Source of the DNA: Nitratireductor sp. | Lineage (GTDB): Bacteria > Pseudomonadota > Alphaproteobacteria > Rhizobiales > Rhizobiaceae | Direction of reading: 5' to 3' | NCBI GenBank assembly: GCA_020637805.1 | Contig: JACKJU010000004.1 | Span: forward strand, 1-64,000 | DNA length: 64,000 bases | Part shown: positions 36,129 through 42,276 of the stretch, piece after piece | How the letters are laid out: every line of letters starts with the position of its first letter | Position numbering within the stretch: the first letter of the stretch is position 1 | Translations under genes and position numbers: made by a program | The notes under the pieces: model-generated | Told to the model about the DNA's origin: nothing | Database searches by the model: none | What the model saw: only the letters and a program-made list of their open reading frames with translations

Positions 36129-36234
36129 AGAACAATCCGAGCGGTTCATCGAGACCGCTCGGAAGCTCGGCCTGGACGAAGATCCGGAGAATTTCGATCA
36201 GGTGATGAGTCGAATTTTGAGGAAGGATGTCTAG
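36118..36234 (+). CDS. Very small acidic ORF in the transposon (unknown)
   Basis: 38 residues: MTDEEQSERFIETARKLG then DEDPENFDQVMSRILRKDV. It overlaps the preceding ORF by 11 bp. Short proteins of the pattern (E)xESERFIETARxLxxDE(D/S)PExFD follow several alphaproteobacterial IS1595-type or other small transposase genes as far as I recall, which supports a real gene. Function unknown. Confidence 0.5.
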   Translation: MTDEEQSERFIETARKLGLDEDPENFDQVMSRILRKDV

Positions 36235-36293
36235 ATAGGGCTCAAATGCTCAATTGATATTTTGTTGAAATACAGAAATAAGTATGTATATTA

Positions 36294-36308
36294 CGTATTA
36301 TTCGTATT
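36294..36308 (+). promoter_or_regulatory. AT-rich direct repeat upstream of the antitoxin gene, possible operator
   Basis: CGTATT occurs twice, 9 bases apart, in a very AT-rich stretch 17-31 bases before the antitoxin ATG. Type II antitoxins repress their own promoters, so this is a reasonable operator candidate; nothing more direct supports it. Confidence 0.3.
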
Positions 36309-36324
36309 TTGTGGAGCACACCTA

Positions 36325-36606
36325 ATGTCGCTAACTGTTTCAGCATCTGAAGTTCAACGTCAGTTTGGCCGAGTTCATGATGCCGCCATGAAAGCTCCGG
36401 TTGAAATCCAGAATCATGGCCGAACCACTGCGTATCTGGTGTCGGCTGACACTTTTGAGCAAATGTGGGCTTCTTACAGAAGGGCATTCTTTGTCGGTGA
36501 ACTTTCCGACGAAGAGATGAAAATGATCTCGGAGGCAAGAGTCCCAGAGGATCTTGACTGGGAACTGACCGAAGAATTTGACGTCGACGCGAAAGTTACA
36601 CTTTAA
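36325..36606 (+). CDS. Type II antitoxin, Phd/YefM-like
   Basis: 93 residues from ATG 36325 with GTGGAG upstream. The N-terminus (TVSASEVQRQFGRVHDAAMKAPVEIQNHGRTTAYLVSADTFEQM) is the Phd/YefM fold signature: SASExxxxFG, then ...V.I..HGR..A.LVSAD.FE. The acidic C-terminus would bind the toxin. It ends 2 bp before the toxin gene. Confidence 0.88.
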   Translation: MSLTVSASEVQRQFGRVHDAAMKAPVEIQNHGRTTAYLVSADTFEQMWASYRRAFFVGELSDEEMKMISEARVPEDLDWELTEEFDVDAKVTL

Positions 36607-36608
36607 AT

Positions 36609-37058
36609 ATGCAGTTGCCAGAGCGCGTCGAACCTGGCCTCGTATTGAGATACGCCTATCTTTGGGCTGAAGAGGCCCGAGCTGGCCGGGACGAAGGCAA
36701 AAAGGACAGGCCATCCGTGATTGTCCTGGCCAGAGAGATAATAAGCAATTCCCTGATTGTGACGGTAGCAGCCATAACACATTCACCCCCTCGATCGTCA
36801 CTTGGATCCGTTGAGATTCCTGCTGAAGTGAAAGACCGACTTGGGTTGGACGTCGAAGCGTCGTGGGTGGTCACAGACGAACTAAACACCTTTGTGTGGC
36901 CTGGGCCAGACCTTAGGCCAATAGGGCCACGCTTTGGTGAAAAGTCTGATTATTGTTTTTATGGCGTTATCCCAAATTCCCTATTAAAAAAAGTAACGAC
37001 CGAGATCCAGAAAAATCGCGCAAGCCAGCGCCTTGAAGTTGTGAAACGCCCCGGTTAG
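36609..37058 (+). CDS. Type II toxin, PemK/MazF-like
   Basis: 149 residues. PGLVLRYAYLWAEEARAGRDEGKKDRPSV, then TVAAITHSPP, SWVVTDELNTFVWPGPDLRPIG and YGVIPNSLLKKV match a PemK/MazF-like toxin group common in alphaproteobacteria (RxxxVxPITHxPP, ELNRFVWPGPDLRPV). MazF-type toxins cleave mRNA. It follows the antitoxin by 2 bp without a clear ribosome site, implying translational coupling. Both genes are intact. The toxin activity is inferred from the family. Confidence 0.85.
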   Translation: MQLPERVEPGLVLRYAYLWAEEARAGRDEGKKDRPSVIVLAREIISNSLIVTVAAITHSPPRSSLGSVEIPAEVKDRLGLDVEASWVVTDELNTFVWPGPDLRPIGPRFGEKSDYCFYGVIPNSLLKKVTTEIQKNRASQRLEVVKRPG

Positions 37059-37388
37059 AGCCGACCAGCCTAAATGGACCTTTGTGGTGTGCAACTATAA
37101 CTGCATCCCTTTTTGAAACTGATATAAAAGCAGTTTTTCCTTGGATCGATACAGGCCCTGCCAAGACGGCGGCAATCCACGAGATTGTTATTTCCTGCTC
37201 GCTCCCAGCCAGAAGCCTGCAGCGGTCCACCAGATCAAATTGATTGTAATGTTTTTCGTAGCACCCGTCTAAATAGCAGGCGTGATATTTCATTTGTGAA
37301 TCTAGGGCGACTTCAAATTACGCATAAACTGTCGGCAGAATGATATTTGTCGTGTTCAATAAGATTAAATCTCTCAATCGAACGCTTT
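37059..37388. other. Transposon 3' region without a supported gene
   Basis: About 330 AT-rich bases between the toxin stop and the right inverted repeat. A minus-strand frame (36967-37293, 108 codons) overlaps the toxin 3' end and has no recognisable motif; no ribosome site was convincing. I see no RNA gene or terminator. Confidence 0.5.
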
Positions 37389-37421
37389 GGTACGTGAAGT
37401 ATAATATGCAGAATATATTCC
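37389..37421 (-). repeat. Right terminal inverted repeat
   Basis: Reverse complement of the left repeat with two mismatches. It starts GGTACGTGAAG and ends ATATATTCC at the outer edge, and also contains an outward TATAAT. Confidence 0.9.
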
Positions 37422-37424
37422 TAT

Positions 37425-37433
37425 ATTCGAAAA
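37425..37433. repeat. Right copy of 9-bp direct repeat
   Basis: ATTCGAAAA, identical to 34855-34863, 3 bases outside the right inverted repeat. It marks where the chromosome resumes. Confidence 0.75.
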
Positions 37434-37457
37434 TGCAAGCCACGGGGGAGAATTCGG

Positions 37458-37573
37458 ATCACGAAAAAGACTTCGCCGATCAAAAACCGTCTGTATTTCA
37501 ATTACTTGCTTGCTGATGGTGAAATCAGCGGTCGCGCCAACAATCCACGCCCTCGACCTGATGGGCCATGCTA
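37458..37573 (+). other. Possible short coding frame ending on the next gene's start
   Basis: The frame reads TKKTSPIKNRLYFNYLLADG then EISGRANNPRPRPDGPC and stops at TAA, which overlaps the ATG of the following gene (ATGCTAA). The composition looks coding and GGGGGAG lies 7 bases before base 58, but the only in-frame start candidates are ATC/ATT/ACG. It could be a gene whose normal start was lost at the transposon border, or chance. Confidence 0.3.
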
Positions 37574-37948
37574 ACCGGCTATGGACAGCGGAAGGCGGTT
37601 GTTGGCGTGTGCAGTTCCCCCGACGAGTTGCTCTTGCAGCTTGAGAATGCCCTCAGGCGCGAAGCTTCGAAGTTTGCCCGAAAGGCCTTTGAGGCCGGGT
37701 TCGAGGCCGAACAGCCCGAGCACCTTGTCGAAAAGGTCACCGGAATTGCAGTCCTGGATTCTGCAAGTGCGGAAGCAGCGAACATTGCGATAAGGAGAAA
37801 ACTCGCCGGCGAACGGCGGCGGGCCAGGCGTGGCTCTGCCCTTTATGACCTCAATCGCCATATCAGCCTTTCCCGGGCGCTGGACGCGCTGGCAAGACTG
37901 GAGGTCAGGCAAGCGAACCCCGGCGGACCGCAAGACGCTTCGGAATGA
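37568..37948 (+). CDS. Hypothetical protein
   Basis: 126 residues, helical and charged (PDELLLQLENALRREASKFARKAFEAGFEAE; IRRKLAGERRRARRGSALYDLNRHISLSRAL). No membrane segment or recognised family. Codon use is like the chromosome and unlike the adjacent transposon. It lies at the first chromosomal position right of the element and is convergent with mucR; its stop codon touches the mucR terminator. The start could instead be GTG at 37604-37607 region (VCSSPDEL). Confidence 0.55.
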   Translation: MLTGYGQRKAVVGVCSSPDELLLQLENALRREASKFARKAFEAGFEAEQPEHLVEKVTGIAVLDSASAEAANIAIRRKLAGERRRARRGSALYDLNRHISLSRALDALARLEVRQANPGGPQDASE

Positions 37949-37979
37949 AAACGCCGCCGGTCCAACGGATCGGCGGCGG
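37948..37979 (-). terminator. Terminator after mucR
   Basis: On the minus strand CGCCGCCG and CGGCGGCG form a perfect stem around an 11-12 base loop, followed by TTTT. It lies about 85 bp past the mucR stop. Confidence 0.75.
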
Positions 37980-38064
37980 AGAACAGTTTGTTCGGGAAAG
38001 ATGGTGCCAGAGCGAGATGTTCCTGCCTTGCAGCACGATCACTCCCGAACCGACCTGCGCACGA

Positions 38065-38508
38065 TCAGCGCTTGACCTTTTCGCCCTTCTTGCGGCCGAG
38101 ACCCTTTTCCTTGGCAAGCCGCGAACGGCGCTCGGAATAGCTCGGTGCGACCATCGGATAGTCGGCCGGCAGACCCCATTTTTCCCGGTACTCTTCGGGA
38201 GTCATGTCGTAATGGGAGGTCAGGTGACGCTTCAGCGATTTGAATTTCTTGCCGTCTTCAAGACAGACGATGTAGTCCTGATGCACGGATTTCTTGGGAT
38301 TTACGGCAGGAATGAGTTCCGGCTTCTCAGGCTCTTCGCTGGCGGCCTGAACAGTGTTGAGAGCCTTGTGGACTTCGTTGATCAGGCTAGGCAAATCCCC
38401 TGCCGGAACAATGTTGTTCGAAACATAGGCTGCAACAATTTCAGTTGTCAGTTCGAGCATGTCGTTGCCGAGGCTCATGCCTCCGCCGACGTCGGTATGT
38501 TCATTCAT
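38065..38508 (-). CDS. mucR: MucR/Ros-family zinc-finger transcriptional regulator
   Basis: 147 residues from the ATG at 38508 with AGAGAGAA upstream. The zinc-finger region shows Cys82, His95 and His99 (VCLEDGKKFKSLKRHLTSH) and the downstream MTPEEYREKWGLPADYPMVAP signature, followed by a basic tail. MucR proteins are nucleoid-like regulators binding AT-rich DNA with T-A steps, controlling exopolysaccharide, motility and virulence/symbiosis genes, and repressing their own gene. The 237 bp upstream is AT-rich, as expected for self-regulation. Confidence 0.95.
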   Translation of the reverse strand: MNEHTDVGGGMSLGNDMLELTTEIVAAYVSNNIVPAGDLPSLINEVHKALNTVQAASEEPEKPELIPAVNPKKSVHQDYIVCLEDGKKFKSLKRHLTSHYDMTPEEYREKWGLPADYPMVAPSYSERRSRLAKEKGLGRKKGEKVKR

Positions 38509-38745
38509 GGGTTCTCTCTGTTCTGTTATCCGAAAGCCTGAAGTGACCATTTCACTTCCTCGGAGCTCAGATTCCGAACGACAGGCTTGGGGATTTCTTG
38601 TGGGTTACTTGCTTCGGAATCGTGCAACTTATTTAACGTCAAACCAGCAAAGTCAACATATCGCACAAAAAAGAAAAAAATCGCACCGCCCAATATTGCA
38701 CCAAATCAATGACGCATAAACTAAACCCGATACAACTTTAAATAT
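38509..38745. promoter_or_regulatory. AT-rich mucR upstream region
   Basis: Low-GC stretch between mucR and the end of mnhG, with A- and T-rich runs near 38660-38740. MucR is known to bind such DNA, so this is the likely self-regulated promoter; no precise box was defined. Confidence 0.35.
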
Positions 38746-39093
38746 TCATTCATCATCAACTTCGTGGGAAGCGGTTTCGCCGGACATTTCATCGACAACA
38801 GAACCCTCCCACAACTTGTATCCCACCTTGTAGGATGCCATCGCGAGCAGATGCGCGGAAATCGGTGCAGTCAGAAGAAAGAAGACGACGCCGGCAATCG
38901 CACGCGTGGCAGTACCGAAATCGTCAGCATTGAGTGCCAGCGCGATCAGCATGAGGCCCGAACCCATCGTGCCCGCCTTGGAGGCTGCATGCATGCGCGA
39001 ATAGACATCCGGCAGGCGCAACAGTCCGATCGCTGCGGCAAAGGTGAAAAAGGCACCCACGATGAGCAGTATTCCGGCGATGTAGTCGGTCAT
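38746..39093 (-). CDS. mnhG: Na+/H+ (monovalent cation) antiporter subunit G
   Basis: 115 residues, three transmembrane helices (AGILLIVGAFFTFAAAIGLL; ...LMLIALALNAD; AIAGVVFFLLTAPISAHLLAMASY) with LRLPDVYSRMHAASKAGTMGSG, the MnhG/PhaG signature. Last gene of the seven-gene Mrp/Mnh/Pha operon; overlaps mnhF by 4 bp. A small membrane subunit of the complex that exchanges Na+ or K+ for H+. Confidence 0.95.
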   Translation of the reverse strand: MTDYIAGILLIVGAFFTFAAAIGLLRLPDVYSRMHAASKAGTMGSGLMLIALALNADDFGTATRAIAGVVFFLLTAPISAHLLAMASYKVGYKLWEGSVVDEMSGETASHEVDDE

Positions 39094-39416
39094 TTTCCTG
39101 CCTCCCGGACATCGCCCGTTTCAGGTCTTTCCGCATCACTCAGTCCCCGCGTCAGCACGAAACGCGCGAACGCGACAGTTGCTAGAAAGCCCACCAGCCC
39201 AAGCGCGATGGCAATATCCACATAGAGGAAATAACCGGTCTTGATGCCGATGGCCGCTATGAAGCCGATCACGGCTCCAACAAGCATGTCGAGCGCAACG
39301 ATACGGTCGGGCAGCGTTGGTCCCTTGATCACCCGAAAGGTAGTCAGGAAGAAGGCGAGGATCAGCAAGAAAAGCGACACCCAGATCGCAAGGTCGAGGA
39401 ATTCCTTTCCGGTCAT
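39090..39416 (-). CDS. mnhF: Cation/H+ antiporter subunit F
   Basis: 108 residues from the ATG at 39416, which overlaps the mnhE stop codon. Three transmembrane helices with GPTLPDRIVALDMLV, the MnhF/PhaF signature. A longer upstream frame start is not conserved. Coupled to mnhE and mnhG by 4-bp overlaps. Confidence 0.94.
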   Translation of the reverse strand: MTGKEFLDLAIWVSLFLLILAFFLTTFRVIKGPTLPDRIVALDMLVGAVIGFIAAIGIKTGYFLYVDIAIALGLVGFLATVAFARFVLTRGLSDAERPETGDVREAGK

Positions 39417-39886
39417 CTGAAGGCCTCCAGAATCTTGCGCTCGAACCCGTTCGCGATGTCCTCCTTGCCTGCTTCGATGTCCGAGCAATTGACGGCATGG
39501 ACATAGAGGAACTTTCTGTCGGGCGAGACGTCCACGGAAAGCGTGCCCGGCGTCAGGGTAATCATGTTTGCCAGAAGGGCGATCTCGAAATCCCTGTCAA
39601 CGGTGAGCGGAAAGGCAAAGATGCCCGGCTTGAGATTCATGTTGGGGCGCAACACCAGAACGGCGACGCGCACCGCCGAAAGCACCAGTTCCTTGAGGAA
39701 AAGAAGCGCAAGCGAGATGATGCGGCGAATGCGCACGAGATAGCTGATCGTCCCCACCTGTTCGCGGATCAGGAAGATCGCTACCAGGCCCAGAAGGAAA
39801 CCGAACAACAGGTTCACCTCGGAGAAGGACGAGGTCACGAAGACCCAAGCCAGCATGAGAAGCAGATTTATCAGCAGAAGGTTCAT
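39413..39886 (-). CDS. mnhE: Cation/H+ antiporter subunit E
   Basis: 157 residues: two hydrophobic stretches at the N-terminus (LLLINLLLMLAWVF; LLFGFLLGLVAIFLI) then PGIFAFPL, ANMITLTPGTLSVDVSPD and YVHAVNCSD, the MnhE/PhaE signature. It follows mnhD by 2 bp and overlaps mnhF by 4 bp. Confidence 0.95.
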   Translation of the reverse strand: MNLLLINLLLMLAWVFVTSSFSEVNLLFGFLLGLVAIFLIREQVGTISYLVRIRRIISLALLFLKELVLSAVRVAVLVLRPNMNLKPGIFAFPLTVDRDFEIALLANMITLTPGTLSVDVSPDRKFLYVHAVNCSDIEAGKEDIANGFERKILEAFR

Positions 39887-39888
39887 GC

Positions 39889-41469
39889 CTATCTCCCTCC
39901 AAACACCGAGTTGACGTAATCCTGCGAATGCAGAAGACCATGGGCTGCTTCACCCGCCGTCGAGATCAGCAGTTCCGGCGCGAACCCGATAAACAGGCTG
40001 GCGGCGACGAAGAAGCCGATCGCCAGGGACGAATGCAGGACGTAGTCCGGTTCGGCCTCGCCAATGCTCCATGCTTCGGCACCATCGCGTGTACCTTCCG
40101 GCCCCCCGCGCCAGAAGGCGAAAATCCAGATGCGGAATACGGCAAGCGTGGTCAGAAAACCCGCGATCAGGATTGCGGCGGCAAGCCACCATGCGCCCAT
40201 TTCAAGCGATGCCTTGACGAGGATGAACTTGCCCCAGAATCCCGAGGTCGGCGGCAGGCCGGAGACGGATATGGCCAGCACCAGAAAACCTGCCGCGAGC
40301 ATCGGCGAGGCCGCATAAAGCCCACCCAGCTGGCGCATGTCGAAGCTGCCGTTCAACCTGCTCATTACGCCTGCTGCCATGTAGAGGGCGGTCATGACCA
40401 GCATGGAATGGATCGCATAGACTATGGTGCCCGTCACGCCTGTCTGGGTGGCCAGGGACAGGCCGGCCAGCATCGTGCCAATACCGGTGATGACCACATA
40501 TCCAAGCACACGCCGGATATCGTTCTGCGCCAGCGCTCCGAAGGCCCCTGCCAGCATCGTCAATGCAGCAAGCCAGGCAATCGGCTCGGCGAGTAGATCC
40601 CGCGGCACGGCGAACAGCATCAGCATGACACGTAGCAACGCGTAAACACCGACCTTGGTAAGCAGACCCGCGAAGATCGCTGAAACGACGATCTTGGGCG
40701 TGTGATAGGAAGCCGGGAGCCAGAAATTCAGGGGGAATGCCGCAGCCTTCATGGAAAAGGCCAGAAGGTACAGAATGGCAATGGTCATCAGCGGCGCGGC
40801 CTGGTCGAGCTGACCGACCTTGTCCCGGATATCAGCCATGTTGAGCGTACCGGTGATCCCATAGAGATAGCCGGTCGCCACCAGGAACATCGTGGTCGCC
40901 ACCAGGTTGAGAAAGGCGTACTTCATCGTTCCGTCGAGCTGCGGCTTCTCCGACCCGAGGACGATCAGTCCGAAGGAGGAAATCAGCAGCACTTCGAACC
41001 ATACGTAGAGGTTGAAGATGTCGCCGGTAAGGAACGCACCTGAAACGCCCGCCATCATCAACATGAAGAACGGATAGAACCCGTATCGCCTGCCCGTCGG
41101 CGTCACGTCGCGCCAGGAATAGATGGCGCCGGCAAGTGCCACTACTCCACCGGTGAAGGCAAATAGCGCACCGGTAAGGTCGACCGTGAAGGAAATGCCG
41201 AAGGGCGGTAGCCAGCGACCCATCGTCATGGTGCGAGGGCCTTCGGCGATTACCTGCTGCAACAGTCCGAACTCGGCAAACAGCGCAATTGCGAATCCTG
41301 CAATCGCGATGGGGGCCTGCCAGTTGCGCTTGGAGCGCAGCATCATCAGGATCGCGCCAAAGAGAATGGGAATCACCACGGGCGCGACGATGAAATAGTC
41401 GCTCACCGTGAGGTTTGCGCTGACCATCACGCCCGTCAGATCGACTTCCTGTCCGGCAGCCCCTGCCAT
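39889..41469 (-). CDS. mnhD: Cation/H+ antiporter subunit D (proton-translocating, NuoN/M-like)
   Basis: 526 residues from the ATG at 41469 with GAGGAGTTAGG upstream. Polytopic, with the complex I-like core: Lys/His-bearing helices such as MKAAAFPLNFWLPASYHTPK (conserved Lys near the middle) and FEVLLISSFGLIVLG. One of the two large subunits related to NADH dehydrogenase subunits, likely part of the proton path. It follows mnhC by 10 bp. Confidence 0.95.
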   Translation of the reverse strand: MAGAAGQEVDLTGVMVSANLTVSDYFIVAPVVIPILFGAILMMLRSKRNWQAPIAIAGFAIALFAEFGLLQQVIAEGPRTMTMGRWLPPFGISFTVDLTGALFAFTGGVVALAGAIYSWRDVTPTGRRYGFYPFFMLMMAGVSGAFLTGDIFNLYVWFEVLLISSFGLIVLGSEKPQLDGTMKYAFLNLVATTMFLVATGYLYGITGTLNMADIRDKVGQLDQAAPLMTIAILYLLAFSMKAAAFPLNFWLPASYHTPKIVVSAIFAGLLTKVGVYALLRVMLMLFAVPRDLLAEPIAWLAALTMLAGAFGALAQNDIRRVLGYVVITGIGTMLAGLSLATQTGVTGTIVYAIHSMLVMTALYMAAGVMSRLNGSFDMRQLGGLYAASPMLAAGFLVLAISVSGLPPTSGFWGKFILVKASLEMGAWWLAAAILIAGFLTTLAVFRIWIFAFWRGGPEGTRDGAEAWSIGEAEPDYVLHSSLAIGFFVAASLFIGFAPELLISTAGEAAHGLLHSQDYVNSVFGGR

Positions 41470-41479
41470 TCCTAACTCC

Positions 41480-41857
41480 TCAATAGCCCAATGGCGGGTG
41501 CGGCTCATCAGCCGGTTCGGCAAAGCGCATGTTCTCGGTATCGTCGGTCTTCAGGTCCTGGTAGGAACGGAAGGCAAGCACCAGCAGAAATGCAAAGAAC
41601 GAAAACGAAATCACGATGGCGGTGAGTATCAGCGCCTGCGGCAGCGGGTTGGCTGTCACGGTTTCCGGCACCATGTTGCCGTCCGGAATGATCGGCGGCA
41701 CTTCGCGTTCCAGCCGGCCTGCAGTGAAAATGAGCAGGTTCACCGCATTGCCCAGAATGCCCACGCCGAGAAGAACGCGAATGATATACTTGGACAGCAG
41801 GAGATAGATGCTGACCGTGAAGAAGCAGCCTACAAGCAGGGTTAGCGCGATTTCCAT
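41480..41857 (-). CDS. mnhC: Cation/H+ antiporter subunit C (NuoK-like)
   Basis: 125 residues with three transmembrane helices; VLLGVGILGNAVNLLIFTAG and PLPQALILTAIVISFSFFAF match MnhC/PhaC and NuoK. Its ATG overlaps the mnhB stop region, and it lies 10 bp before mnhD. Confidence 0.95.
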   Translation of the reverse strand: MEIALTLLVGCFFTVSIYLLLSKYIIRVLLGVGILGNAVNLLIFTAGRLEREVPPIIPDGNMVPETVTANPLPQALILTAIVISFSFFAFLLVLAFRSYQDLKTDDTENMRFAEPADEPHPPLGY

Positions 41858-42276
41858 CAGTCTGCCTGCCTTTCTTCCAGTGCCAGCGCAATCGCCGAAA
41901 TGGCGCCGACGACCACGCAGTAGACGCCGATATCGAAGAACAGCGGCGTCGAGAGATCGAGTTCCACGCTGCCGATGGCTACCTTGGTCCAAAGACCCGT
42001 CAGGTAGGGAACATGGAAGAAGACCGAAAGTGCGCCGGAAAGCCCAGCAAGCAGAAGGCCGAAACCTGCAATCGATATCGGGTGGAAATAGAGCGAACGC
42101 CTGACCGCGGCGACGCCGTTTGAAATGCCGTACATGGCGAAGGCGGAGGCTGCAATCAGCCCGCCGATGAAGCCGCCGCCCGGTTCGTTGTGGCCGCGCA
42201 GCAGAATGAAGACCGAAAAGACGACCATGAGCGCTGTAAGGTAGGGGGCGACGGCCCGGAAGATCACCGTGTTCAT
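41857..42276 (-). CDS. mnhB: Cation/H+ antiporter subunit B
   Basis: 139 residues: FRAVAPYLTALMVVFSVFILLRGHNEPGGGFIGGLI, typical of MnhB, with four hydrophobic segments including FFDIGVYCVVVGAISAIALA. It overlaps mnhA by 4 bp and abuts mnhC. Confidence 0.95.
   Translation of the reverse strand: MNTVIFRAVAPYLTALMVVFSVFILLRGHNEPGGGFIGGLIAASAFAMYGISNGVAAVRRSLYFHPISIAGFGLLLAGLSGALSVFFHVPYLTGLWTKVAIGSVELDLSTPLFFDIGVYCVVVGAISAIALALEERQAD

Larger units (their letters stand above)
34864..37421. mobile_element. IS1595-type transposon carrying a toxin-antitoxin pair and two small ORFs
   Basis: 2,558 bp bounded by 33-bp inverted repeats (34864-34896 and 37389-37421; 31 of 33 identical, outer ends GGAATATATTC). 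ATTCGAAAA flanks the element directly on the left and 3 bases outside on the right. Contents, all on the plus strand: IS1595-family transposase, two tiny overlapping ORFs, a Phd-like antitoxin and a PemK/MazF-like toxin, then ~330 bp without a recognisable gene. The right half is AT-richer than the chromosome. IS1595 elements are known to carry passenger genes with 8-bp duplications; a toxin-antitoxin pair inside the repeats makes this a transposon rather than a simple insertion sequence. Confidence 0.85.

Noticed and set aside
34932..36239. CCTATCTA inverted pair as ends of a smaller IS
   Set aside because: Only 8 bases match and there is no adjacent target duplication; the 33-bp repeats further out are far stronger.
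34989..36324. TAGGTGT inverted pair as transposon ends
   Set aside because: Seven bases only, no matching flanking duplication, and it would end at the antitoxin start codon.
36967..37293. Minus-strand 108-codon frame in the transposon
   Set aside because: Overlaps the toxin 3' end, lacks a motif or ribosome site; listed only as part of an empty stretch.
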